Counted from the stretch's first letter, positions 43,124 through 52,499 are shown. The stretch is 64,000 nucleotides of DNA from Tritonibacter multivorans (GCF_001458415.1 NZ_CYSD01000012.1:1-64000), one strand, 5' to 3'. The notes: a model not told the origin generated them from the letters alone. A program made the numbers and translations.

Positions 43124-44491
43124 TTAGTGAATGCGCACCCCTTGGTCTGCGAGCGTGGATTGCACCGCGTTCAGATCGACCGCATCCAGATCGCGCCCGG
43201 ATTTGATCGACAGCGCGGCGGCCACCCCTGCGCCCTGCCCGGCCACAGCGCAGCAGGCCATATTGCGCGTGGCCGCATGGGCGATTTTGTCCCCCCCAAT
43301 GGCGCGCCCGGCAACCAGCAGGTTTCGCACCCCTTTGGGCAGCATCGACCGATAGGGCACCTGCATATAGCGCCCGGTGGTGGGCAGGATCAGCACGCCA
43401 TAGCCGTCGATGAACTCGGGGTAGATGCCGATGGTGTCCTCGAACCGGCCCTGATGGCGGGCGTCGTCTTCGGTCATATTATAGACCGCGTCGATCTTGC
43501 GGGTGTCGCGGATGCCGATGGTCATGCCAAAGTTGCGCAGCCGCACGCCGTCACAGCCGGGGGTAAAGCGGCGCAGGGCCTCGATCGCCAGCATCGCCTG
43601 ACGGCGGCCTTCGATCTCGTACTGCGTCAGACTGTCGGGGTCGGTGCCATCACAGCCGCCCAGATGGACGAGGTTCATATAGGTCATTTCACCGCTGTCA
43701 TGCACCGCGCCCCAGGTGCCGCCAATGGTGTTCAGCTCTGCCGGGATCACCCCCGCCGCCTGCGCCATCTCAAAGGGTTTGCGCAGAAACGGCGAGAACA
43801 TCGCGTCTTCTTTGCCGTCCGTTTCGACCTGCCATTCGCCGCTGGACCAGTCGGCATAGGTCTGCGGGTCGGATTTTACGCCTTCCATGAAGGCCGTTTT
43901 GTCGACGCCCGCCACATGGAACATGACGCTGGCGGCCTGCATTTCTTCAACCGGGGTTTTGATCGTGGCCGCGCCCGCGCGATGAGCGATGTCGGCATCG
44001 CCTGTGGCGTCGATCACCCGTTTGGCGAGGATGGCCTCGCGGCCCACTTTGGATTCCACGATCACACCACAGATTGCATCGCCTTCCATGATCGGCGCGA
44101 CGAACTGGCGGTGCAGCATCGGGTGGATGCCTGCCTCTTCGACCAATCGGTCAGCAACCAGCTTGAACCCTTCACTGTCGAGCTCATAGCTCAGCGACTG
44201 GCTTTCGGGCACGGCCGCGCCCATGGCTTTGGCGCGTTCCTCGAACTCCCAGCCAATTCCGCCTGCTTCCACTGTCGCCTCGTGGCGATACCAGGCAAAG
44301 CCTTCGACGCCGACGGTGGTGATATTGCCGCCAAAGCAGCCGAAACGTTCCAGCAGCGTGACCTCCACACCGGCGCGGGCCGCGGCCAATGCCGCCGCCA
44401 AGCCGCCGGGGCCGGAGCCCACAACCAGCACATCCGTTTCATGCACCACGGGTATGTCGCGGGCGGGTTCGGTAATTGTTTTCACGGACAT
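43124..44491 (-). CDS. FAD-dependent oxidoreductase
   Basis: 455 residues. The FAD motif VLVVGSGPGGLAAALAAARAG begins near residue 21 (split here as VVGSGPGGLAA), a second conserved word is DATGDADIAHRAGA, and GVRNLLVAGRAIGG lies near the C-terminus, the layout of the FAD_oxidored (PF12831) group. Substrate unknown. It follows the dehydrogenase gene at 44525 with a 33-base gap, so the two probably act in one oxidative pathway. Confidence 0.85.
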   Translation of the reverse strand: MSVKTITEPARDIPVVHETDVLVVGSGPGGLAAALAAARAGVEVTLLERFGCFGGNITTVGVEGFAWYRHEATVEAGGIGWEFEERAKAMGAAVPESQSLSYELDSEGFKLVADRLVEEAGIHPMLHRQFVAPIMEGDAICGVIVESKVGREAILAKRVIDATGDADIAHRAGAATIKTPVEEMQAASVMFHVAGVDKTAFMEGVKSDPQTYADWSSGEWQVETDGKEDAMFSPFLRKPFEMAQAAGVIPAELNTIGGTWGAVHDSGEMTYMNLVHLGGCDGTDPDSLTQYEIEGRRQAMLAIEALRRFTPGCDGVRLRNFGMTIGIRDTRKIDAVYNMTEDDARHQGRFEDTIGIYPEFIDGYGVLILPTTGRYMQVPYRSMLPKGVRNLLVAGRAIGGDKIAHAATRNMACCAVAGQGAGVAAALSIKSGRDLDAVDLNAVQSTLADQGVRIH

Positions 44492-44524
44492 CTGCTCTCC
44501 CTTTATGAATGTCCATTGATGTCG

Positions 44525-45496
44525 CTAGCTGAGGACAGGCCCCGATCTGGGCTGCACCTCTTCCCCTTTGACCGGTGGTTCCTCATCCACCAGTTCGGTC
44601 GGGAAACCATCGGCAAGCACATGCACGCCTGCCAATTCTTCAAGCCGTTCAATAATGCGATCCGACTGGGCCCGTTCGCCATAGCGGCTTTGACCGTCTT
44701 TCATGATGCGGATCACTTCGGGCGACAGCTCCAGTGGCACATGGTTCTGATCGGCAAGGTCCTGAAACAGGCCAATGTCTTTCAGCACCAGATCCATGGT
44801 GAAGTTCACGTCCCGCGCGCCCGACAGGATCAGCTGGCTTTCGGTTTCATGCACAAAGGACGTCCCCGAAGAGATCTTGATCGCCTCATAGGTCGTTGCC
44901 ATATCCAGCCCCGCCGCGCCCATTGTCACCATCGCTTCGCACAGCGTCAGCAGATTGGCGGTGGCCAGATAATTGGTCATCACCTTCAGTTTCGACGCGG
45001 TGCCGATCTCGCCTGTGTGCAGAATGCGACGGCCAAGGATCTGCATCACCGGGTAGATCGCATCGAACCCTTCGCGCGGCCCGCCCACAAAGATCGAGAT
45101 ATTGCCCGTCGCCGCCCGGTGGCACCCGCCAGAGACCGGGCATTCCATCGCCAATGCACCGCGCGCAGAGACTTTTTCGGCCAGTTGCGCCACTTCATCT
45201 GCGTCGGTAGTGGACATTTCGACCCAGGTTTTGCCAGCCCCCAGAACGGGCAGCATTTCTTCCACCACAGCGGCGCAGGCCGCAGGGCTGGGCAGGCAGG
45301 TGATGATCACATCGGCCACCTGTGCCAGTTCAGCGGCAGATCCGGCAATGCCAGCGCCTGTTTCGCTCATCTCGAGGCATTTGTCGGCGTCCAGATCAAA
45401 GACCACCAGCTCCACGCCATTGCGCAGCAGATTGCCTGCGAGTTTAGCGCCAACATTCCCAAGACCGATAAATCCGACCCTGCCTTCAAACTCCAT
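44525..45496 (-). CDS. NAD(P)-dependent 3-hydroxyisobutyrate dehydrogenase-family oxidoreductase
   Basis: 323 residues. Rossmann motif GFIGLGNVGAKLAGNL, family substrate loop CPVSGGCHRAATGN, and catalytic-lysine region GTASKLKVMTNYL are all present. Beta-hydroxy acid or related substrate; could be a glyoxylate or sulfolactate-type reductase as well. Start at the ATG 45496 preceded by AGGAGG at 7 nt; the GTG in front is less well spaced. Forms an operon with the FAD oxidoreductase. Confidence 0.85.
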   Translation of the reverse strand: MEFEGRVGFIGLGNVGAKLAGNLLRNGVELVVFDLDADKCLEMSETGAGIAGSAAELAQVADVIITCLPSPAACAAVVEEMLPVLGAGKTWVEMSTTDADEVAQLAEKVSARGALAMECPVSGGCHRAATGNISIFVGGPREGFDAIYPVMQILGRRILHTGEIGTASKLKVMTNYLATANLLTLCEAMVTMGAAGLDMATTYEAIKISSGTSFVHETESQLILSGARDVNFTMDLVLKDIGLFQDLADQNHVPLELSPEVIRIMKDGQSRYGERAQSDRIIERLEELAGVHVLADGFPTELVDEEPPVKGEEVQPRSGPVLS

Positions 45497-45610
45497 CACA
45501 CGTCCTCCTGTATCGCCCCAGCCTCATCAGGAATTGCGTCGCAAAACCGCTCGAAAACGACACTTTACAGACTTCTCTTCGCCCGTTCGCGACAGGCCGC
45601 TGCGTCACAG

Positions 45611-45633
45611 GTGCAAATTGCGCATTTGCGCAC
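45611..45633. promoter_or_regulatory. Inverted repeat in a divergent promoter region
   Basis: GTGC-AAATTGCGCATTT-GCGCAC: GCAAA and TTTGC arms flank a TGCGCA palindrome, centred between the dehydrogenase operon and the pirin gene. Plausible operator of an unknown regulator. Confidence 0.4.
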
Positions 45634-45721
45634 AGCCCCCGTGAGCCGGCAGGGAATAGAGCGACGGGCCGCAAAGGCTACATTGGCGACACCAGAGTTT
45701 GCTCAGACCAAGGAGAGCCAG

Positions 45722-46633
45722 ATGTCCCTGCGACCGATTCTCGAAACCCGCCGCGCCCAGCCCACGATGGAAGGCGCAGGCGTGCATCTGCACCGCGCTT
45801 TTGGGTTTCAGGACCCCAGCGAACTGGACCCGTTCCTGCTGTTTGATGATTTCCGCAATGACGACCCGGCGTTTTATCAGGCGGGTTTCCCCTGGCACCC
45901 CCACCGCGGGATCGAGACGATTACCTATGTGCTGTCCGGCACGGTCGATCACAGCGACAGTCTGGGAAATTCCGGCAGTCTGGGCGCAGGCGATGTACAG
46001 TGGATGACGGCTGGCTCTGGCATCCTGCATCAGGAAATGCCGCACGGCAACGCAGCAGGCCAGATGCATGGCTTCCAGCTGTGGGGCAATCTGCCGGGCA
46101 GCCAGAAGATGACCGCGCCGCGCTATCAGGATGTGGAGGCCAAGGAAATCCCCGAGGTGATCGACGATGATGGCACCCGCGTCCGCGTGATTGTCGGCAG
46201 CTTCTGGGGCAAGACCGGCCCCGTCGATGGCATTGCCGCCGATCCGCAGTATCTGGATGTATCCGTGCCCGCAGGCGTGACCAAGACCTTCCGCATCGAC
46301 ACCTACCGCCGGGCTTTTGCCTATGTGTTTGAGGGCGCAGGCGCTTTTGTCGATGCCGCCACCCCGCAAGGGGTGCTGCTGGAGAAAGAGGTTGCGGGCC
46401 AGGAACTGAACATCCGCGATATGTCCGGCGACCGTACGCTTGTGCGCTTTGGCACCGGCGATGAGGTCACGGTGCAGGCCGGCCCCGAGGGCGTGCGGTT
46501 TCTGCTGATTTCAGGCGCGCCGATCGAAGAGCCCGTGGCCTGGCATGGCCCCATTGTGATGAACACCAAGGCAGAGCTGAACAAAGCCTTTGCCGAGCTG
46601 CGCAATGGGACGTTTATTAAGCCCTCTCACTAA
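45722..46633 (+). CDS. Pirin family protein
   Basis: 303 residues, cupin fold in two domains. Metal ligands follow the pirin pattern: HPHRGIET (His59, His61) and GILHQEMP (His and Glu around residues 103-105). Bacterial pirins include quercetin-degrading and metabolic-regulator members. The ATG at 45722 is preceded by AAGGAGAG. Divergent from the dehydrogenase operon. Confidence 0.93.
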   Translation: MSLRPILETRRAQPTMEGAGVHLHRAFGFQDPSELDPFLLFDDFRNDDPAFYQAGFPWHPHRGIETITYVLSGTVDHSDSLGNSGSLGAGDVQWMTAGSGILHQEMPHGNAAGQMHGFQLWGNLPGSQKMTAPRYQDVEAKEIPEVIDDDGTRVRVIVGSFWGKTGPVDGIAADPQYLDVSVPAGVTKTFRIDTYRRAFAYVFEGAGAFVDAATPQGVLLEKEVAGQELNIRDMSGDRTLVRFGTGDEVTVQAGPEGVRFLLISGAPIEEPVAWHGPIVMNTKAELNKAFAELRNGTFIKPSH

Positions 46634-46637
46634 TATT

Positions 46638-46721
46638 GGCCCGCTCACGGGTCGGGAAAACCGGTGCCCACTTTTCCCTGCGAGCGGCGCGGCCCGCTCA
46701 CGGGTCGGGAAAACCGGTGCC
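46638..46721 (+). repeat. Two exact 31-bp direct repeats with palindromic core
   Basis: Repeat units at 46638-46668 and 46691-46721 begin GGCCCGCTCACGGGTCGGG and end ACCGGTGCC, spaced 53 bases start to start. The first copy continues into CACTTTTCCC, so GGGAAAA and TTTTCCC pair; this looks like a RIME-type palindromic intergenic element of alphaproteobacteria. Lies between convergent pirin and tetR genes. Confidence 0.75.
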
Positions 46722-46756
46722 TTTTGCGGGCGCTGACCGATTGGTCGGCGCTTGCG

Positions 46757-47344
46757 TTACACGCCGACCAGACGGCGGACCATCTGCCAGTGCAGGCTCT
46801 CGACCTCTTCAAGGCTCAGCCGTCCGTCATCGCGGTACCAGGTCAGAACACCATTCAAGAGCGCGATGACAGCGCGGGTGGTCACGCGCGGTTCTTCCAG
46901 CTGGAACAGACCTGCCTCCCGACCGGCGGTCAGGATGCCTGCCAGCTCTCCCTCATAGGCGTTGCGCAGCGCTTCGATCTGGGCAAAGCCTTCGGGCTCC
47001 AGATTGCGCAGTTCGTTATAGGCGATGAAAACCGCATCCCGCCGGGCGAGATTGAACCGAATGTGGAAGCGGGCAAAGGCTTCGAGCGCAGCGAGCGCCG
47101 TGTCGCCCTGCACTTCTTGGGCCCAAGCGCCCATCAGCGCCTCCATATGGCGCTGCATCAGATCGACCAGAAGGCTCTGTTTGTCAGGGGTATAGTTATA
47201 CAGCGCGCCCGCCTGCAGCCCCACCGCGCCCGCGATCTGGCGCATGGAGACCGCCGCATAGCCGTGGCGGGCAAACAGGGTTTCAGCCGCTGCACGAATG
47301 CGCGGGCCGGTGGTTTCGGAATGGGAACCTTGGGTGCGTGCCAT
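46757..47344 (-). CDS. TetR/AcrR family transcriptional regulator
   Basis: 195 residues. N-terminal TetR helix-turn-helix (RIRAAAETLFARHGYAAVSM then QIAGAVGLQAGALYNYTPDK) and an all-helical ligand-binding C-terminus. The ligand is unknown; the YNYTPDKQSLL and LRNLEPEG words recall regulators of acyl-CoA degradation. Start at the ATG 47344, with TGAGG before it; the longer frame begins at 47365. Divergent from the lipoprotein at 47482, a candidate target. Confidence 0.85.
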   Translation of the reverse strand: MARTQGSHSETTGPRIRAAAETLFARHGYAAVSMRQIAGAVGLQAGALYNYTPDKQSLLVDLMQRHMEALMGAWAQEVQGDTALAALEAFARFHIRFNLARRDAVFIAYNELRNLEPEGFAQIEALRNAYEGELAGILTAGREAGLFQLEEPRVTTRAVIALLNGVLTWYRDDGRLSLEEVESLHWQMVRRLVGV

Positions 47345-47481
47345 GGCCTCAGGATAAATGATCAAGTGTTCAATTCATACCCCTGCGCCCCATTGGGCCA
47401 GAGATTGCGTCGCACCGCTTGTGCCATGCTTGTGTCGCCGGGTGCAATTGTGCATCAAGAGGCAAGAAAAAGGACGCTGCG

Positions 47482-47775
47482 ATGATTACCACAGTTTTGC
47501 CCGGCCCGGTCTGGGCCAAGACCACGACCCTCGGCCTTGTGCTCTTGGCTGGGCTTGGGGCCGGACTGGGCGCCTGCAGTCGCGTTCCGGAAATCGAAAG
47601 CCAGTTGTCAGACGATCTGCGCGCGCAGCCCTATCCGCAGTTGCTGCCGCTTTCGACCGCTTTGCCCGCGCAAACCCCGCCCGCTGAGGCCGCCGCCGCA
47701 GTGAACGAAGACCTCGACGCGCGCGCCCGCCGCCTAAAGGCCCGCGCCGCAGCTCTTCGGAAACGTGAACTCTGA
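47482..47775 (+). CDS. Small hypothetical lipoprotein
   Basis: 97 residues: signal peptide with lipobox (GAGLGACSRV, Cys32), then a short Pro/Ala-rich mature region ending in a basic helix (ARRLKARAAALRKREL). No domain recognised. ATG at 47482 has AAGGA at 7 nt. Sits just before hom, with a 112-base gap. Confidence 0.65.
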   Translation: MITTVLPGPVWAKTTTLGLVLLAGLGAGLGACSRVPEIESQLSDDLRAQPYPQLLPLSTALPAQTPPAEAAAAVNEDLDARARRLKARAAALRKREL

Positions 47776-47887
47776 CCGCCGCGCCCAAAGCCACAGATAG
47801 CGCTCACAGTTTCATCAGTTCCGTTGCACCGACGGGGCGAACCCGTTAAGGCGTCCAAAGCTTACTTGAAGGAAAGGACCACTCGCC

Positions 47888-49174
47888 ATGACTGAACCGC
47901 TTCGCCTCGGGATCGCAGGACTGGGCACCGTCGGCATTGGCGTGGTCAAAATTGTCCGCCGTCATGCTGCGCTGCTGGAGGCGCGCACCGGCCGCCCGGT
48001 GGTGATCACTGCCGTATCGGCCCGTGACGCCAGCAAGGACCGCGGCGTGTCGCTCGGCGATTATGCTTGGGAGACCGACCCAGTTGCCCTGGCCAAACGT
48101 GACGACGTGGATGTCTTTGTCGAGCTGATGGGCGGCCATGAAGGCCCGGCCAAACTGGCCACCGAGGCCGCGCTGGCTGCGGGCAAAGATGTGGTCACCG
48201 CCAACAAAGCGCTGCTGGCGATCCACGGCCAAGAGCTGGCCGAAACCGCCGAGGCCGCAGGCCGTGTGATCCGGTTCGAGGCCGCTGTTGCCGGTGGCAT
48301 CCCGGTGATCAAATCCCTGACCGAGGGTCTGGCGGGCAATGAAATCACCCGCGTCATGGGCGTGATGAACGGCACCTGCAACTATATCCTCACCCGGATG
48401 GAAGCCACCGGTCAGGGCTATAATGTGCTGTTTGATGAATGCGCAGAGCTGGGTTATCTGGAAGCGGACCCGAATTTGGATGTGGGCGGCATTGACGCCG
48501 GTCACAAGCTGGCGCTTCTGGCGTCGATCGCTTTTGGCACCAAACCGGCCTTTGACAATGTGACGCTGGAAGGCATTCAGCGCATTGAGCTGGATGACAT
48601 CCGCCACGCGGCCGACATGGGCTATCGGATCAAACTTCTGGGTGTGGCGCAGCGGTCTGCCCGCGGTCTGGAACAGCGCATGACCCCCTGCCTTGTGCCC
48701 GCGAATTCGCCGCTGGGTCAGCTGGAAGGCGGCACCAATATGGTGGTCATCGAAGGCGACTCGATTGAACAGGTGGTTCTGCGCGGCCCCGGCGCGGGCG
48801 AAGGCCCGACTGCCAGCGCGGTTCTGGGCGACATCTGCGATCTGGCCCGTGGCCTGCGCATTGCCACCTTTGGCCAGCCTGCCGCCACATTGGACGATGC
48901 GCCCGCCGCACGCACCGGCCTGCCCGCCCCCTATTATCTGCGCATGAAACTGCTGGATAAACCGGGCGCGCTGGCCAAAGTGGCCGCAGCCCTGGGTGAG
49001 GCCGGTGTCTCGGTCGACCGGATGCGCCAGTATGGCCGCGCCGATAATGCCAAGCCCGTGCTGATTGTGACCCACAAATGCACCTCTGACATGCTGGAAC
49101 ACGCGCTGGTTGGCCTGCGCGACACAGCGGTCCTTGAAGGCGACCCGGTCGTCCTGCGGATCGAAGAACTGTAA
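47888..49174 (+). CDS. hom: Homoserine dehydrogenase
   Basis: 428 residues. Reduces aspartate semialdehyde to homoserine, the branch step to threonine and methionine. Order: NAD(P)-binding fold (GIAGLGTVGIG at the start), catalytic domain with EAAVAGGIPVIKSL and MNGTCNYILTRME, and a C-terminal ACT domain (about 350-428, LRMKLLDKPGALAKVAAAL) for threonine feedback. First of hom-glpX-recJ, a common roseobacter order. Confidence 0.96.
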   Translation: MTEPLRLGIAGLGTVGIGVVKIVRRHAALLEARTGRPVVITAVSARDASKDRGVSLGDYAWETDPVALAKRDDVDVFVELMGGHEGPAKLATEAALAAGKDVVTANKALLAIHGQELAETAEAAGRVIRFEAAVAGGIPVIKSLTEGLAGNEITRVMGVMNGTCNYILTRMEATGQGYNVLFDECAELGYLEADPNLDVGGIDAGHKLALLASIAFGTKPAFDNVTLEGIQRIELDDIRHAADMGYRIKLLGVAQRSARGLEQRMTPCLVPANSPLGQLEGGTNMVVIEGDSIEQVVLRGPGAGEGPTASAVLGDICDLARGLRIATFGQPAATLDDAPAARTGLPAPYYLRMKLLDKPGALAKVAAALGEAGVSVDRMRQYGRADNAKPVLIVTHKCTSDMLEHALVGLRDTAVLEGDPVVLRIEEL

Positions 49175-49186
49175 CATTCTTGCCTT

Positions 49187-49217
49187 AAAAGCCGCCCTGA
49201 TCCGGGCGGCTTTTTTG
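49187..49217 (+). terminator. Intrinsic terminator of hom
   Basis: Arms AAAAGCCGCCC and GGGCGGCTTTT around TGATCC, then TTTTTT. Strong. Confidence 0.9.
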
Positions 49218-49342
49218 TTGCTGTCGGAATTTTTGACATATTGCGGTACGTTAGCGGCAACATCTGACTTCCGCCTTGCCCGCCGGCAATGGGGCGGGGT
49301 ATGCGAACAACGAACCGCCTAATATTGAGATAGGATTTTGGT

Positions 49343-50326
49343 ATGACTTCGACCACCGCCGATGCACCTTTCCACGACCGCATGCTGTCCCTGGGCCTGG
49401 CCCGGGTTGCGGAACAGGCCGCGCTGGCCTCTGCCCCGCTGATCGGGCGCGGCGACGAGAAAGCCGCTGACCAAGCGGCCGTAAACGCCATGCGCGAACA
49501 GCTGAACCTTCTGGACATCGCGGGTGTTGTGGTCATCGGGGAAGGCGAACGGGACGAGGCGCCGATGCTGTTCATCGGCGAAGAGGTCGGCACCGGCAAA
49601 GGCCCCGGCGTGGACATTGCACTGGACCCGCTGGAAGGCACCACGCTGACCGCCAAGGACATGCCCAATGCACTGACTGTCATCGCCATGGGCCCGCGCG
49701 GCTCCATGCTGCATGCGCCGGACACCTATATGGACAAGCTGGCCATTGGTCCGGGCTATGCCGAGGGTGTTGTGACCCTGGATATGTCCCCGCGTGAACG
49801 CGTTGAGGCCCTGGCCGCAGCCAAAGGCTGCACCCCTGCCGATATCACCGTATGTATCCTTGAACGTCCGCGCCATGAGGCCATGATTGCCGAAGTGCGC
49901 GAAACCGGTGCCTCGATCCGTCTGATCACCGATGGCGACGTTGCAGGCGTGATGCACTGTGCCGAATCCGAGATCACCGGCATCGACATGTACATGGGCT
50001 CTGGCGGCGCGCCCGAGGGTGTTCTGGCGGCGGCTGCACTGAAGTGCATGGGCGGCCAGATCTTTGGCCGTCTGATCTTCCGCAATGATGATGAGAAAGC
50101 CCGCGCCGCAAAAGCTGGCATCACCGATTATGACCGCGTCTATACCCGCGATGAAATGGTCACGCAGGATGTGATCTTTGCTGCCACCGGCGTCACCGGT
50201 GGGTCGCTGTTGCCGTCGATCAAACGGACGCCGGGCTGGGTGGAAACCACCACCCTGTTGATGCGGTCCAAAACCGGCTCTGTGCGGCGTATGTCCTATC
50301 GCACGCCGCTGTCGTCGCACCAGTAA
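49343..50326 (+). CDS. glpX: Fructose-1,6-bisphosphatase, class II
   Basis: 327 residues. Hydrolyses fructose-1,6-bisphosphate for gluconeogenesis. Metal-site motifs are visible: VIGEGERDEAPM (about 70-80) and ALDPLEGTTL (about 95-104). It replaces class I Fbp in many alphaproteobacteria. Own promoter is likely in the 168-base gap after the hom terminator. Confidence 0.94.
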   Translation: MTSTTADAPFHDRMLSLGLARVAEQAALASAPLIGRGDEKAADQAAVNAMREQLNLLDIAGVVVIGEGERDEAPMLFIGEEVGTGKGPGVDIALDPLEGTTLTAKDMPNALTVIAMGPRGSMLHAPDTYMDKLAIGPGYAEGVVTLDMSPRERVEALAAAKGCTPADITVCILERPRHEAMIAEVRETGASIRLITDGDVAGVMHCAESEITGIDMYMGSGGAPEGVLAAAALKCMGGQIFGRLIFRNDDEKARAAKAGITDYDRVYTRDEMVTQDVIFAATGVTGGSLLPSIKRTPGWVETTTLLMRSKTGSVRRMSYRTPLSSHQ

Positions 50327-50350
50327 TCCGGGCGATCCGCTTGCGGCTGC

Positions 50351-50383
50351 GGCCGGAATTTGGATATTTATAAAAAGATGAAA
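50351..50383 (+). repeat. Dispersed intergenic repeat, degenerate copy 4
   Basis: Retains GGATATTTATAAAAAGATGA but the GC-rich 5' half has changed (GGCCGGAATTT). It abuts the glpX terminator. Confidence 0.5.
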
Positions 50384-50414
50384 GTGCCGGGCCCGATCGG
50401 GTCCGGCGTTTTTG
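50384..50414 (+). terminator. Intrinsic terminator of glpX
   Basis: Arms GCCGGGCCC (50386-50394) and GGGTCCGGC (50399-50407) around GATC, then GTTTTT. Confidence 0.88.
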
Positions 50415-50434
50415 CATAATGAAAGGCGAAGACA

Positions 50435-52177
50435 GTGAGTTTCCTAGGCGTTGAAAGCTCTCTCACGGGGCGCAAGTGGGTGGGTCCCGGCATTGATCAG
50501 GCCCGCGCCAGTGAACATATGGCGCAGGAAACCGGATTGCCGCCTGCGGTCTGCAATGTGCTGGCGCGCCGCGGCGTGCCCGCGCATGAGGCGTCCGGGT
50601 TCCTGAACCCGCAGCTGAAGGAATTGCTGCCCGATCCCCGGCGGATGAAAGACATGGAGAGGGCCGCCGCCCGCTTTCTGCAGGCGGTGGAGCGCGGCGA
50701 AAAGATCGCGGTCTTTGCCGACTATGACGTCGATGGCGGCTCTTCTGCGGCTTTGCTGCTGGTTTATCTGCGCGAAATGGGCCAGGAGGCGACGCTCTAT
50801 ATTCCCGATCGCATCGACGAAGGCTATGGCCCGAACGAGCCTGCCATGGCCGCGCTGGCGCGCGATCACGATCTGATTGTCTGCGTCGACTGCGGCACGC
50901 TGAGCCACGGGCCGATTGCTGCTGCCAAAGGCGCGGATGTGGTGGTGCTGGATCACCACTTGGGCGGTGAAACCCTGCCCGATTGCGTTGCGGTGGTGAA
51001 CCCGAACCGGCAGGACGAAGAAGGCGACCTTGGGTACTTCTGTGCCGCGGGCGTTGTTTTCCTGATGCTGGTCGAGGTGCGCCGTCAGGCCCGTGAAAAG
51101 GGACTTGGCAATGGGCCCGACCTGATGGCGCTGCTGGATCTGGTGGCGCTGGCCACGGTGGCCGATGTCGCCCCGCTGGTGGATGCAAACCGCGCGCTGG
51201 TGCGGCAAGGGCTGAAGGTCATGGCGCGGCGCCAGCGGGCAGGCCTTGTGGCGCTGGCGGACGTGAGCCGCATGGATTCCGCGCCCTCCACCTATCACCT
51301 CGGCTTCCTTTTGGGCCCCCGTGTCAACGCAGGGGGACGGATCGGCAAGGCGGATTTGGGCGCGCGCCTCCTGGCGACGGACAATCCGCACGAGGCCGCC
51401 GCCATGGCGGAACGGCTGGATCAGCTGAACACCGAACGCCGCGACATTGAAAACGCGGTGCGCGCCGCAGCACTTGAACAGGCGGAAGAACGCGGGCTTG
51501 ATGCGCCACTGGTCTGGGCGGCAGGCGAGGGCTGGCATCCCGGCGTGGTCGGCATTGTCGCCTCGCGCCTGAAAGAAGCCACCGGCCGCCCCGCCGTGGT
51601 CATCGGTCTGGACGGCGACGAGGGCAAAGGGTCGGGCCGGTCGGTCACCGGCATTGACCTTGGCGCGTCAATCCAGCGCTGCGCCTCCGAAGGTGTGCTG
51701 CTGAAAGGCGGTGGCCACAAGATGGCGGCGGGCTTGACGGTGGCGCGCGACCAGCTGGATGCGGCGATGGCACGGCTCTCTGCGCTTCTGGAAAAACAGG
51801 GGGCTGGCGATCTGGGACCGGCAGATCTGAAGATGGATGGCATGCTGATGCCGGGGGCTGCAACAGTGGACCTGATCACGCAGATCGAACAGGCGGGTCC
51901 CTTTGGCGCCGGGGCTGCGGCCCCGCGTTATGGCTTCCCGGATCTTCAGGTGCGCTTTGCCAAACGGGTGGGCGAAAGCCATCTGAAACTGTCCCTGACC
52001 GACGGTCTGGGCGGGGGGATTGATGCGATCTGCTTTGGCGCGTTTGACACGGCTCTGGGGCCTCGCCTGCTGGAGCATGGTGGCGCGCGCTTCCACTTTG
52101 CCGGGCGCCTGGAAATCAACACCTGGGGCGGCCGTCAGAGCGCGCAATTGCGGCTGGAAGACGCCGCAGAGGCCTGA
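50435..52177 (+). CDS. recJ: Single-stranded-DNA-specific exonuclease RecJ
   Basis: 580 residues, GTG start at 50435. DHH-family motifs: ADYDVDGGSSAALLL, DHHLGGE and GPRVNAGGRIG, followed by the DHHA1 and C-terminal OB-fold segments (GGGIDAICFGAF). RecJ degrades 5' single-stranded DNA ends in RecF-pathway and mismatch repair. Third gene of hom-glpX-recJ. Confidence 0.94.
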   Translation: MSFLGVESSLTGRKWVGPGIDQARASEHMAQETGLPPAVCNVLARRGVPAHEASGFLNPQLKELLPDPRRMKDMERAAARFLQAVERGEKIAVFADYDVDGGSSAALLLVYLREMGQEATLYIPDRIDEGYGPNEPAMAALARDHDLIVCVDCGTLSHGPIAAAKGADVVVLDHHLGGETLPDCVAVVNPNRQDEEGDLGYFCAAGVVFLMLVEVRRQAREKGLGNGPDLMALLDLVALATVADVAPLVDANRALVRQGLKVMARRQRAGLVALADVSRMDSAPSTYHLGFLLGPRVNAGGRIGKADLGARLLATDNPHEAAAMAERLDQLNTERRDIENAVRAAALEQAEERGLDAPLVWAAGEGWHPGVVGIVASRLKEATGRPAVVIGLDGDEGKGSGRSVTGIDLGASIQRCASEGVLLKGGGHKMAAGLTVARDQLDAAMARLSALLEKQGAGDLGPADLKMDGMLMPGAATVDLITQIEQAGPFGAGAAAPRYGFPDLQVRFAKRVGESHLKLSLTDGLGGGIDAICFGAFDTALGPRLLEHGGARFHFAGRLEINTWGGRQSAQLRLEDAAEA

Positions 52178-52290
52178 TCAAACGCCCTTCAACACCCGCG
52201 CGGGGCTGTGGACAAGAAAATGCGATTTGAGTGCATTTTTTCCCTTGCAGCCCCGCCGCAAAACCCATAGATACCCGCTCACGCCAACGT

Positions 52291-52365
52291 GGCCCGTTCG
52301 TCTATCGGTTAGGACGCCAGGTTTTCAACCTGGAAAGAGGGGTTCGATTCCCCTACGGGCTGCCA
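52291..52365 (+). tRNA. tRNA-Glu (TTC), copy 1
   Basis: 75 nt including CCA. Acceptor GGCCCGT pairs with ACGGGCT; anticodon loop TTTTCAA between CCAGG and CCTGG gives TTC; T-loop TTCGATT. First of three identical copies. Confidence 0.96.
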
Positions 52366-52424
52366 CTTTCCCGCCTTCGGGTGCGACAGTTTGGCAAAAC
52401 ATAGCGCGCCGTCGCGCACTCAGT

Positions 52425-52499
52425 GGCCCGTTCGTCTATCGGTTAGGACGCCAGGTTTTCAACCTGGAAAGAGGGGTTCGATTCCCCTACGGGCTGCCA
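52425..52499 (+). tRNA. tRNA-Glu (TTC), copy 2
   Basis: Identical to copy 1 over all 75 nt, 59 bases downstream. Preceded by GCGCACTCAGT, echoed before copy 3. Confidence 0.96.

Noticed and set aside
43100-46633. An uninterrupted 1177-codon plus-strand frame antisense to the FAD oxidoreductase and dehydrogenase genes
   Set aside because: It runs antisense through two well-supported genes and ends with the real pirin gene in frame. High GC at third codon positions opens antisense frames; only the 45722-46633 part is coding.
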